A stretch of DNA of 21,165 bases from Deltaproteobacteria bacterium (GTDB lineage Bacteria > Desulfobacterota_B > Binatia > UBA9968): assembly GCA_005879255.1 (NCBI GenBank), contig VBKY01000030.1:9500-30664 (forward strand), read 5' to 3'. The notes under the pieces were generated by a model. The model was not told where the DNA came from and did no database searches. It worked only from the letters and a program-made list of their open reading frames with translations. Each line of letters opens with the position of its first letter. Within the stretch, counting starts at the first letter, position 1. The position numbers and the translations under genes are program-made. Below, in pieces: positions 14,306 to 21,165 of the stretch.

Positions 14306-15877
14306 GTTGCGGAAGAGCTGCTTGAAAAAGGAACTGAATCCTTTGTCCATTTTTTGTGGCAATCCGGTCTCGGCAATCTTTTGAGCATTCAAATTGACCG
14401 AAGGATTTTCCACCGGTCCGGTCACTTTCAACGGCACAACGACGCGGCCGTGGCTGTCTTTGAAGAATGTCGACGCGTGGCCGCGGCCGACGCGGGCCGA
14501 TGCTTGAGGCGATAGGCTGGTGTCGATAGTGAGATTCAGCGTCGGTTGTTCTATGGTCATGGTGCCGTTTCCGTTCACTTCCAACTGCGGATTCACCAAG
14601 TAGAGTCGGGTGAATTCAGCGAAGCCGCCGCCGATGATGAAGTCTGCCTCCATCGTGCGAAACGTTGTGGCTTCGCGCCGTTCGTCCTTCGAAAGGCCGA
14701 TCATACCCGTGACCCGCTGGACCTTATTGATCAAATCGACATTGGTGAGCTCGCCGTCGCGGGCGACGAGTTTGCCGTTGCCCTGCAACCGTTTGCTGAC
14801 CGACCCACCGCCGAGCGGCAGGCGGATGAAAACTTCCCCGCTCAAATTGCCTTTCAATGCGCGCTTGCCGTTAACCTTGACGCCCTTGAATAGTCCGCGA
14901 ATCTGCGTGACGAGGCTGTTCGACGGACCGCTGACATTCATGTATAGACCCATGGGACCGGAAATTTCAGTGTCGCGTGGCGCCAAGTTAAAAACGGACA
15001 GGATCTGGAAAACGGGTTGAGCATCGACATTGTCGCTCCGCAAATCCAGCTGGACCCGGGGAGTCGTAAAGAGGCTGCTGATATTGCCTTGCACAGGAAA
15101 GGTCAGGTCTTGGATCTTAAGACGGTTATTCTTGAGCTCGAGAAGCGCTTTTTCTTCTTGATAGGAAAGCTCTCCTTTCAGCGATATCGTGTGTAGCCCC
15201 GGATAGCTAAAAGCCGCTTCAAACGGGAAGGGTGCTTCGCCGGAAAATTCCTTCACCGAGAGGTCGATGCCTCGTATAACGACCGGCGTTTGACCTTTGG
15301 TAGTGACATTGAGCTGTCCGTCTCGGATGCGCATGCTGCTCGGGATCACCAGCGGTGCGGGCGAGGCATCGGGTGCCCTTGTTCCCTCGGATCGCTTCCT
15401 CGCTTCTCGGCGGGCGTGGGCGGGAGTTTTCTTATTGGCGATATCGGCATAGTTGAATGTGCCGTCGGGTTGTTTGAGCAGGTTGAAAACCGGTTTGTCG
15501 AGAACCAGTTCGGTGACTTCGAAGCGGCCCCTCAAGAGCGGCAAGAACTTAACCCGTAGCTGGACCTGCTGCGCGGAGAAAAAAGTATTGTCTGCAAATG
15601 CCGGATTATCGGAGACTCTTAGCTTCGACAAGCGGATCGACGGCGTGGGGACGAGGCTGAGCCGGACTTCGCCGACATCCACGCGCCGGTTAAGCGCTTC
15701 CTCGACAAGGGGCAAGTAGGTGCGTTTGAACAGTCCCAGGTCAACGAAGTGCGGCACGACCAAGATCGCCGTGATCAAAAGCCCGACTGCCGCCACGCCG
15801 ATCCACGCCGCCTTTTTGATTTTGTACAACCACGACGGCAGGGTTAAAGCTGGCGATGAGACGACTTCTTCAGACAT
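14300..15877 (-). CDS. AsmA-family protein
   Basis: A 525-residue inner-membrane-anchored periplasmic protein. After a short cytoplasmic tail there is a single membrane helix (about 23-42, AAWIGVAAVGLLITAILVVP). Next comes the AsmA N-terminal pattern YLPLVEEALNRRVDVGEVRL and IRLSKLRVSDNPAF, typical of the bridge-like lipid transport (VPS13/Tam41-like chorein) proteins TamB/AsmA/YhdP. The C-terminal part has GNGTMTIEQPTLNLTIDTSL and VVPLKVTGPVENPSVNLNAQ, both AsmA-like. Family members help move or control phospholipids between membranes. The basic start is ATG at 15877, 24 nt from a good -10 box. It is convergent to the BrkB gene and divergent from the liv operon. Confidence 0.85.
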   Translation of the reverse strand: MSEEVVSSPALTLPSWLYKIKKAAWIGVAAVGLLITAILVVPHFVDLGLFKRTYLPLVEEALNRRVDVGEVRLSLVPTPSIRLSKLRVSDNPAFADNTFFSAQQVQLRVKFLPLLRGRFEVTELVLDKPVFNLLKQPDGTFNYADIANKKTPAHARREARKRSEGTRAPDASPAPLVIPSSMRIRDGQLNVTTKGQTPVVIRGIDLSVKEFSGEAPFPFEAAFSYPGLHTISLKGELSYQEEKALLELKNNRLKIQDLTFPVQGNISSLFTTPRVQLDLRSDNVDAQPVFQILSVFNLAPRDTEISGPMGLYMNVSGPSNSLVTQIRGLFKGVKVNGKRALKGNLSGEVFIRLPLGGGSVSKRLQGNGKLVARDGELTNVDLINKVQRVTGMIGLSKDERREATTFRTMEADFIIGGGFAEFTRLYLVNPQLEVNGNGTMTIEQPTLNLTIDTSLSPQASARVGRGHASTFFKDSHGRVVVPLKVTGPVENPSVNLNAQKIAETGLPQKMDKGFSSFFKQLFRNR

Positions 15878-16174
15878 GCTTCACACCGTTTCGGACGAGT
15901 ATTATACGCGATCGAGGAGCGTTGCGAAATGAACAGTCGCGTTCCACACGGGCCTACACGACGCCCCCTTCTTGTTCTCCATGATTGCGACTGCCTTTCT
16001 TATCATGCAGCCAACATCATTCAAGGCTCAGGTACATGTATCAGTCCGAAATTTCTCATTGACGGCGCCATCAACCAAGCAAAACCGACCGAAAATTGCA
16101 CATCCAGCGCTCGAACAGTGGCGGGGGAAACGGCTATTTGTTAGCATAACGGCCTCTGAAGGGTCAGCATCGAC
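15878..16174. other. Intergenic region between AsmA gene and liv operon
   Basis: About 297 bp between divergent genes. A good AsmA promoter lies at its left end (see the separate entry). I see no clear sigma70 promoter for livH. A small palindrome TACATGTA occurs near 16034. Short open frames here (for example from 15929) have no family resemblance, no ribosome site and unlikely composition, and are taken as non-coding. Confidence 0.4.
15901..15928 (-). promoter_or_regulatory. Candidate sigma70 promoter of the AsmA gene
   Basis: The minus strand reads TTCGCA (15928-15923), a four-of-six -35, a 16-nt spacer, then a perfect TATAAT (15906-15901). The leader would be short, roughly 15-20 nt, before ATG at 15877. 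Confidence 0.5.
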
Positions 16175-17143
16175 TTGGAACTCGCACTGGAAATCCTCCC
16201 ACAAGTCCTATTGGATGGCGTCGTTTTAGGATTCATGTACGCCCTGATCGCCTTGGGCTACACGATGGTCTACGGCGTTTTGGAGTTCATCAACTTCGCC
16301 CACAGCGAGATCTTTGTGCTCGGCGCCTTCGTCGGGGTCGAAGTCTTGTTGCTGCTGCAGAGCGCGGGGCAATTGGCCACACTTCATCCCGCGGTGATAC
16401 TGCTCCTGGTCATTATCACCGGAATGGTCGTCAGCGGAGTTGCTGCCATGGCGCTGGAGCGCGTCGCCTATCGTCCGTTACTGGGCGGTCCTCGTCTCGT
16501 CGCGCTGATCTCGGCGATCGGCGCGTCTTTTTTTCTGCAAGACGGTCTGCGACTTTTCGAAAGCCTATGGCGCAACACGTTTTACTTGAACTATCCGAGT
16601 CTGGAATTTTTCGAGCGCAACTTGCCCGTGACCGCAAACCTGGTCATCCCGGTGAAGTCACTGCTGGTCATTGTCACCGCATTGCTGACTTTGGCAGGGC
16701 TCTACTTTTTCGTCAACCACACTAAGTTGGGCACGGCAATTCGCGCCGTGGCGCAGGACCCGGACACGGCGTCGCTCATGGGTGTGCCGGTGAACCGGGT
16801 GATTGCGCTGACGTTTTTCGTCGGCGGTGCCCTGGGCGGACTCGCCGGAGTACTGTTCGGCATTCATTACAGTTTGGTCAATCCCTATAGCGGGTTTGTC
16901 CCGGGCATGAAGGCTTTCACCGCCGCGGTGCTTGGCGGTATCGGCAATATACCCGGCGCTGTGTTGGGCGGCATGATGCTCGGGCTGCTGGAAGCGTTTG
17001 CAGCCTCTTACCTTTCTCTAATGACCGACGGCGCGTTCGGCGCCGAATATAAGGACGTTGTCGCATTCTTAGTCTTAATCCTGATCTTGATCTTTCGCCC
17101 CAAAGGCTTGCTCGGTGAGACGGTGCGGGAGGGCAAGGCGTGA
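16175..17143 (+). CDS. livH: Branched-chain amino acid type ABC transporter, permease LivH
   Basis: A 322-residue inner-membrane permease of the LivH family, one of two transmembrane subunits of HAAT importers for branched-chain amino acids, amides, urea or related organic acids. Visible motifs are YALIALGYTMVYG, GVLEFINFAHSEIFVLGAF (usual form 'INFAHGE', here Ser for Gly), AIRAVAQDPDTASLMGVPVN (the ATPase-coupling loop) and AFTAAVLGGIGNIPGAVLGG. TTG at 16175 is taken as start. The in-frame stop at 16157 leaves no room for an earlier ATG, and GAAGGG lies about 11 nt upstream. The stop overlaps livM by GTGA. It is the first gene of a four-gene operon and has no binding protein next to it. Confidence 0.92.
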   Translation: MELALEILPQVLLDGVVLGFMYALIALGYTMVYGVLEFINFAHSEIFVLGAFVGVEVLLLLQSAGQLATLHPAVILLLVIITGMVVSGVAAMALERVAYRPLLGGPRLVALISAIGASFFLQDGLRLFESLWRNTFYLNYPSLEFFERNLPVTANLVIPVKSLLVIVTALLTLAGLYFFVNHTKLGTAIRAVAQDPDTASLMGVPVNRVIALTFFVGGALGGLAGVLFGIHYSLVNPYSGFVPGMKAFTAAVLGGIGNIPGAVLGGMMLGLLEAFAASYLSLMTDGAFGAEYKDVVAFLVLILILIFRPKGLLGETVREGKA

Positions 17144-18387
17144 AAAGCGTCGGTGCGATGATTGGATTATTGGCAGCGATCCTGTCGAGCTTTTTGCTAG
17201 CGATATGGTTTCCCCAATCCCTGTTTGCCTTCCTTCTATTCGAAGCTTCGCTAATCGCTATTTACTATTCATCGATCCAGCGGAAGGTGAAGTTATGGTT
17301 AGGCGCTTTGGTATTGCTCTGGCTGATGCCGATCTTGGGTTTCATTAATGGTTATTACCTGGAAGTGGCCATCCAGATTGGCATCTTTGTCGCTCTGGCG
17401 TTGGGATTGAACATCGTCGTCGGCTTCGTCGGCTTGCTCAATCTCGGCTTCGTCGCTTTTTACGCCATTGGCGCTTATCTTTGGGCGATCTTCGGCTCGC
17501 CCCAAGCAAACCAATTTATCGCCGGCGGCCTGTTCCCGCTCTCGCCCAACTGGTTTTTTGTCTTCCTCCTGCTCAGCATCGGCGTTGGCGCGTTGACGGG
17601 TACTCTCTTGGGCTTGCCGGTGCTGCGTTTGCGCGGCGACTATCTCGCGATCGTCACATTGGGCTTCGCCGAAGTCGTGCGCGCGCTGGTCAACAATTTA
17701 GACAAACCGGTGAATCTGACCAATGGTCCGAGAGGGATCAGTCCGATAACCAAACCGCCGCTGTTCTTTCAGCCGGTGTTGGAATTCATCGGTGTGAAGT
17801 TTTCCGAAGCTCAGCTTTATCCGCTTTATTTTTATTTTCTAATTTTGTCGATGGTATGCGTCATCGTTTTGGTGACGCGACGGTTAGAAGATTCCCGTAT
17901 CGGGCGGGCGTGGAAGGCGATTCGTGAAGATGAAGTTGCCGCCGCTGCGATGGGCGTGCCGGTTGTGCGGATGAAACTTCTCGGCTTTGCCGTCGGCGCG
18001 TCGTTTGCTTCCGCGGTCGGTGTTCTCTTCGGCGCCAAACAGGTCTTTATCAACCCGGAGAGTTTCACCTTCATGGAATCCATCGGCGTCCTGGCGATGG
18101 TCATACTGGGCGGCATGGGTTCTATCCCGGGCGCGATCCTCGGCGCAACCGGCGTCACGGTTCTTAACCTGCAGTTGCTCAAGGGCTTGTCGCTCTGGCT
18201 GAACGGATTGCGTCAGTCCGGCGCCGTGCTCTCGCTTCCGTTGCTCGGCAGTTATCCGCTGAGTCAGCTGCCGGCGCAGTTCGAACCGGCGAAGTACGAG
18301 CGCATGGTGTTCGGCCTGATCTTGATTCTGATGATGATCTTTCGTCCCCAGGGCATCTTGCCGCCGCGCCGGGAGCCAAGAAAGTAA
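17140..18387 (+). CDS. livM: Branched-chain amino acid type ABC transporter, permease LivM
   Basis: A 415-residue second permease of the importer. It has an N-terminal extra pair of hydrophobic segments (about the first 70 residues) before the LivM core, a common variation. The core shows GLLNLGFVAFYAIGAYLWAI, LPVLRLRGDYLAIVTLGFAE, RIGRAWKAIREDEVAAAAMG (coupling loop facing the ATPase) and AMVILGGMGSIPGAILGATG, then a C-terminal IFRPQGILPPRR. GTG at 17140 shares GTGA with the livH stop, so coupling fixes the start. livG starts 1 nt after its stop. The ligand is not settled by permease sequence. Confidence 0.92.
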   Translation: MKSVGAMIGLLAAILSSFLLAIWFPQSLFAFLLFEASLIAIYYSSIQRKVKLWLGALVLLWLMPILGFINGYYLEVAIQIGIFVALALGLNIVVGFVGLLNLGFVAFYAIGAYLWAIFGSPQANQFIAGGLFPLSPNWFFVFLLLSIGVGALTGTLLGLPVLRLRGDYLAIVTLGFAEVVRALVNNLDKPVNLTNGPRGISPITKPPLFFQPVLEFIGVKFSEAQLYPLYFYFLILSMVCVIVLVTRRLEDSRIGRAWKAIREDEVAAAAMGVPVVRMKLLGFAVGASFASAVGVLFGAKQVFINPESFTFMESIGVLAMVILGGMGSIPGAILGATGVTVLNLQLLKGLSLWLNGLRQSGAVLSLPLLGSYPLSQLPAQFEPAKYERMVFGLILILMMIFRPQGILPPRREPRK

Positions 18388-18388
18388 T

Positions 18389-19174
18389 ATGGCATTGCTC
18401 GAACTCCGCGGCGTTTCGAAACGTTTCGGCGGCTTGCAGGCGCTCACGCGCGTGAGCCTGGAGTTGGAAGAGGGCATGATCGCCTCGCTCATTGGCCCCA
18501 ACGGCGCCGGCAAAACCACGCTTTTCAATACCTTGACGGGAATCTACCGGCCGGACGAAGGTGAAATGCGCTTTCTCGATCGCTCACTCGTCGGGTTAAA
18601 GCCCGAGAGAATCACCAGCGCCGGCATCAGTCGGACATTTCAAAATATTCGCTTGTTTTCGCACATGACCGTGTTGGACAACGTGTTGGTGGGCATGCAC
18701 GCGCGGCTAAAAACAAGCTTGCCGGCAATCTTGTTGAGCCTCCAAGGAGTTCATGAAAAGGAAAAAGGCGCACAGCACAGGGCGATGGAGCTGATTGAGC
18801 TCACTGGACTCAGCGGTCGCGAGAATGAATGGGCGCATCAATTGTCTTATGGCGAACAGCGCCGCTTGGAAATTGCCCGTGCCCTGGCTGCCGAGCCAAA
18901 GCTCTTGCTCCTCGACGAGCCGACGGCGGGTATGAGTACCTCGGAAGCGCAATCGCTGATGGCGCTTTTCAAAGAACTCTTAGGAACCTACGTCAGAGCG
19001 ATTTTACTGATCGAACACAACATGCGGGTGGTCATGGGAATTTCAGATTGCGTCCATGTGTTGGATTACGGCGAAAAAATTGCCGAGGGCCGTCCCGAGG
19101 AAGTGCGCCAGGATCCGCGCGTCATCGAAGCCTATCTCGGACAGGGATCGTGGGTGGAGCATGCTCGAAGTTAA
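18389..19174 (+). CDS. livG: Branched-chain amino acid type ABC transporter, ATP-binding protein LivG
   Basis: A 261-residue ABC ATPase. It has Walker A GPNGAGKTT (36-44), a Q-loop in SRTFQNIRLFSHMTVLDNV, the signature LSYGEQ (152-157), Walker B LLLLDEP (172-178) and the switch histidine in LLIEH (His210). The LivG-type GMSTSEAQ follows Walker B, where GMNP.E is usual. The C terminus carries the LivG tail QDPRVIEAYLG. All catalytic elements are intact. ATG at 18389 stands 1 nt after the livM stop, and the 3' end overlaps livF by 14 nt. It powers LivHM together with LivF. Confidence 0.93.
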   Translation: MALLELRGVSKRFGGLQALTRVSLELEEGMIASLIGPNGAGKTTLFNTLTGIYRPDEGEMRFLDRSLVGLKPERITSAGISRTFQNIRLFSHMTVLDNVLVGMHARLKTSLPAILLSLQGVHEKEKGAQHRAMELIELTGLSGRENEWAHQLSYGEQRRLEIARALAAEPKLLLLDEPTAGMSTSEAQSLMALFKELLGTYVRAILLIEHNMRVVMGISDCVHVLDYGEKIAEGRPEEVRQDPRVIEAYLGQGSWVEHARS

Positions 19175-19862
19175 CGACATCCACGTTTACTACGATACTA
19201 TCCATGCGCTGAAAGGCGTGTCCTTTTCGATCGAAACAGGCGAACTGGTGACGCTTCTGGGCGCCAACGGCGCGGGCAAAACCACCACGCTGAAAACGCT
19301 TTCCGGACTGCTACGACCCAAGCGAGGGTCCATCGAACTCGAAGGAGCGATGCTCGAGAACATCGAGGCCCATGAGATCGTTCGCCGCGGCGTCGCTCAT
19401 GCGCCAGAGGGCAGAAGAGTTTTTCCGCGCTTTACCGTGCTGGAAAATCTTAAAATCGGGGGTTACACGCGCGACAAGCGCGCGCTCGGCGCGGAGCTGG
19501 ATTTCGTTTTTCAAATGTTTCCACGACTGAAAGAGCGACAAAAACAGTATGCCGGCACGCTTTCCGGCGGCGAGCAGCAGATGCTCGCCATCGGCCGGGC
19601 GCTCATGGCCAAGCCAAAACTTTTGCTGCTCGACGAACCTTCCATGGGCCTTGCGCCGAAGATCGTCGAGCAGATCCTCGAAACCATACGCACCATCAAC
19701 AAAGCCGGCGTGACCGTGTTGCTGGTCGAACAGAACGCTGTCATGGCGCTGGCTATTTCGCATCGAGGTTACGTTTTAGAGACTGGTGAAGTGATTCTCA
19801 AAGGAACGTCCAGCGAACTGGCCGGGAATGATTTAGTCCGACAAGCTTACCTGGGCGGGTAG
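19161..19862 (+). CDS. livF: Branched-chain amino acid type ABC transporter, ATP-binding protein LivF
   Basis: A 233-residue ABC ATPase. It has Walker A GANGAGKT (34-41), signature LSGGEQ (134-139) and Walker B LLLLDEP (154-160), then SMGLAPKIVEQILETI, a stretch characteristic of LivF. The switch position is Gln191 in LLVEQN, as usual in LivF. ATG at 19161 is chosen because MLEVNDIHVYYDTIHALKGV is the standard LivF opening and GGTGGAG lies just upstream. A longer frame back to 19056 lies inside livG. It overlaps livG by 14 nt and is the last gene of the operon. Confidence 0.93.
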   Translation: MLEVNDIHVYYDTIHALKGVSFSIETGELVTLLGANGAGKTTTLKTLSGLLRPKRGSIELEGAMLENIEAHEIVRRGVAHAPEGRRVFPRFTVLENLKIGGYTRDKRALGAELDFVFQMFPRLKERQKQYAGTLSGGEQQMLAIGRALMAKPKLLLLDEPSMGLAPKIVEQILETIRTINKAGVTVLLVEQNAVMALAISHRGYVLETGEVILKGTSSELAGNDLVRQAYLGG

Positions 19863-19886
19863 TTTAAGACCGAGTCGTCTTTAAAC
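19862..19886 (+). terminator. Imperfect hairpin at the end of livF
   Basis: GTTTAAGAC (19862-19870) can pair with GTCTTTAAAC (19877-19886), with one bulged base and a 6-nt loop. It starts at the last base of the livF stop. It is AT-rich without a T-run, so it is only a weak candidate for the end of the liv transcript. Confidence 0.25.
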
Positions 19887-19916
19887 ACCGACAGCGAAAA
19901 GTTAAACTACGCTCCA

Positions 19917-20636
19917 GTGCAATACCAGACTCGACAGATCATGTTCGGTGGCGGCAGCGTGACGCCGGCGGTCAAGTTTTTGCTGATCGCCAACGTCGCC
20001 GTCTTTGCCATTCAAACAATCGTGGGTGTTAGCGTGGATTACCAGCTGGCTTTTTATTTCGGTCTGGTCCCGCCCCTGGTTTTGCACGAGTTTTACCTTT
20101 GGCAACTTTTTACCTACCAGTTTCTCCACGGCGGGCTGTTTCATCTATTGTTCAATATGCTGGCGGTCTGGATGTTCGGCTGCGATCTGGAGCGGCGCTG
20201 GGGAAGCAGTTTTTTTCTGCGCTATTACTTTATTACCGTTATCGGCGGCGGCATCCTCAATACCCTCTTCCTACCCAACCAGATGGGACCGAGCATCGGC
20301 GCGTCAGCGGGAGTCTATGGTATTCTGCTGGCTTACGGTCTCATCTATCCTAACCGAATCGTCTATTTTTATTTTCTGTTTCCGATCAAGATGAAACACT
20401 TCGTATGGATCATCGGAGCGATCGCGCTCTATTCGTCGATCACGGCAGGGCAGAGCGGTATCGCACACTTAGCCCATCTCGGCGGTATGGTTTTCGGTTA
20501 CCTTTATCTCCGCGGCGGCAATCCCTGGGACCGAATCAAAGACTACCTCGACCGCCGCCGCCTCGCCCGCCTCAAACGCCGCTTCCAAGTTTATCCCGGC
20601 GGCAAAGACGACGACTCCGGACCGACGGTGCACTAA
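19917..20636 (+). CDS. Rhomboid-family intramembrane serine protease
   Basis: A 239-residue polytopic membrane protease. It has QLFTYQFLHGGLFHLLFNML (residues 63-82, with the family HxxxN elements), the catalytic serine in GPSIGASAGVYG (Ser130), and the catalytic histidine in HLAHLGG (His187). Six hydrophobic segments and a basic C-terminal tail (YLDRRRLARLKRRF) are visible. Rhomboids cut single-pass membrane proteins within the membrane. The start is GTG at 19917; ATG at 19941 (MFGGGSVTP) is an equally possible start, since no strong ribosome site is visible for either. It lies 54 nt after livF, and no functional link is evident. It is convergent with the EamA gene. Confidence 0.9.
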   Translation: MQYQTRQIMFGGGSVTPAVKFLLIANVAVFAIQTIVGVSVDYQLAFYFGLVPPLVLHEFYLWQLFTYQFLHGGLFHLLFNMLAVWMFGCDLERRWGSSFFLRYYFITVIGGGILNTLFLPNQMGPSIGASAGVYGILLAYGLIYPNRIVYFYFLFPIKMKHFVWIIGAIALYSSITAGQSGIAHLAHLGGMVFGYLYLRGGNPWDRIKDYLDRRRLARLKRRFQVYPGGKDDDSGPTVH

Positions 20637-20654
20637 GAGCTTTAACGTCTTCTC

Positions 20655-20687
20655 CGAAACCCTCCGTCCGTTTCGATTAAAGTTTTT
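20655..20687 (+). terminator. Weak terminator candidate between rhomboid and EamA genes
   Basis: CGAAAC (20655-20660) and GTTTCG (20670-20675) form a 6-bp stem with a 9-nt loop in the 40-nt gap between convergent genes. A T5 run follows, but 7 nt away from the stem, so termination would be inefficient. Confidence 0.28.
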
Positions 20688-21165
20688 CCCACGAAATTAG
20701 AAAGACCCCGATGATCACCAGACCTATCGCGCCGATCTTGCGCGGCGTGAGTTGCTCGACACCTTTCAGAAACAACGCGGAGAGCGGCAGGATGAAAAGC
20801 GAAGAGCCGTTGATGAGCGGCGACATGAGGGAAACGCGCTCCATGCTGAGGGCGGTGTAGGCGAAGACATACGAAAGAAAGTTCATGAATCCGGCGACAG
20901 CAAAGAGCCCAAAGCCGCGCCGTACCGATTTGCCAAGCGGTGGGTTTTTCTCAAATGCGAGATAGATGATGGACATGGTCACGAACGAGGTACTCGCCGC
21001 GATCGCCGCGCCCACGATCGGCGAATCGATGTGCAATAGGCCGAAACGGACCATGTTGTCGCGGGCGGCGAAGAGAAAAGCAGAGGTAAGCGGGAACAGG
21101 AGATCGCGCGTGCGCCAGGTCTTGGTGGCACCCTTCCAAGAGAGAGCGATGATGCCGGAGACAAT
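20677..21165 (-). CDS. EamA/DMT-family transporter, C-terminal part (cut by window edge)
   Basis: The reverse strand is open from the right window edge to the stop at 20677, giving 162 residues, so the N terminus lies outside. A start at 21054 is internal, because the frame continues upstream as WRTRDLLFPLTSAFLFAARD. About five hydrophobic segments are seen, including SPIVGAAIAASTSFVTMS, FLSYVFAYTALSMERVSLMS and PLINGSSLFILPLSALFLKG, followed by LTPRKIGAIGLVIIGVFLIS. This is the second EamA repeat of drug/metabolite exporters, where 'AL...V....PL....PLF..l...lfl.E..t..k..G..li..G' is the family pattern. Substrate unknown. Confidence 0.88.
   Translation of the reverse strand: MVSGIIALSWKGATKTWRTRDLLFPLTSAFLFAARDNMVRFGLLHIDSPIVGAAIAASTSFVTMSIIYLAFEKNPPLGKSVRRGFGLFAVAGFMNFLSYVFAYTALSMERVSLMSPLINGSSLFILPLSALFLKGVEQLTPRKIGAIGLVIIGVFLISWEKL

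Noticed and set aside
15929..16144. 71-residue open frame between AsmA and livH
   Set aside because: No ribosome site, no recognisable family, unlikely composition; it is best seen as non-coding.
17884..18528. 214-residue minus-strand open frame across livM/livG
   Set aside because: Shadow of real coding sequence on the other strand, with low-complexity Arg/Asp/His-rich composition and no motif.
19056..19160. Longer LivF from 19056
   Set aside because: It overlaps livG heavily. MLEVNDIHVYY at 19161 is the usual LivF opening.
1..21165. CRISPR arrays, tRNA or rRNA genes, insertion sequences, prophage genes
   Set aside because: I looked for spaced direct repeats, cloverleaf-like patterns and transposase or integrase motifs and saw none. 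This was by reading only, with no covariance search.

Overview
The window carries bacterial chromosomal DNA of moderately high GC content, gene-dense and rich in transport. It has no phage, transposon, CRISPR, rRNA or tRNA signal that I can see. The mix suggests an uncultured soil, groundwater or sediment bacterium such as Binatota, Rokubacteria, NC10, Tectomicrobia or a 'deltaproteobacterial' lineage: several extracellular solute-binding proteins (SBPs), a xanthine-dehydrogenase-type molybdenum hydroxylase, a branched-chain amino acid type ABC operon, AsmA, BrkB and rhomboid proteins. This placement is an inference from gene content only.

Left part (1-2947, minus strand). A leftward operon reads VOC-family protein, then the molybdopterin subunit of a xanthine dehydrogenase/CO-dehydrogenase-type hydroxylase (4-nt GTGA stop/start overlap), then, 16 nt later, the start of an SBP gene cut by the window edge. 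Middle-left (3154-8426, plus strand). Diverging from it is a run of three SBP genes followed by a fused two-domain permease. The first SBP gene is broken by a frameshift after its signal peptide. The second and third are close tandem paralogues. The permease follows the third by 18 nt. No ATPase gene accompanies this set.

Middle (8702-11380, plus strand). This stretch holds a GT87-like polytopic membrane glycosyltransferase candidate, a decayed C-terminal fragment of a sterol desaturase/fatty acid hydroxylase gene, a small membrane protein ending in a zinc ribbon, and a histidine-phosphatase lipoprotein translationally coupled to it. Then come an APC-superfamily (PUT/LAT-like) amino acid or polyamine permease on the minus strand (11402-12742), a YihY/BrkB membrane protein with a C-terminal winged-helix-like region on the plus strand (12917-14284), and an AsmA-family protein on the minus strand (14300-15877).

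Right part (16175-21165). A compact livHMGF operon encodes two permeases and two ATPases, with 4-nt and 14-nt overlaps and a 1-nt gap, but no LivK-type binding protein within the window. It is followed by a rhomboid protease and, convergently, the C-terminal part of an EamA/DMT transporter that runs off the right edge.

Working picture: two import systems and one molybdenum hydroxylase, plausibly taking up and oxidising small organic molecules, among unrelated envelope genes. I found no convincing new defence or mobile system. The most interesting points are the broken SBP, the duplicated SBPs with a permease but no ATPase, the orphan hydroxylase subunit, the sterol-desaturase relic and a perfect GC-rich palindrome between two SBP genes.
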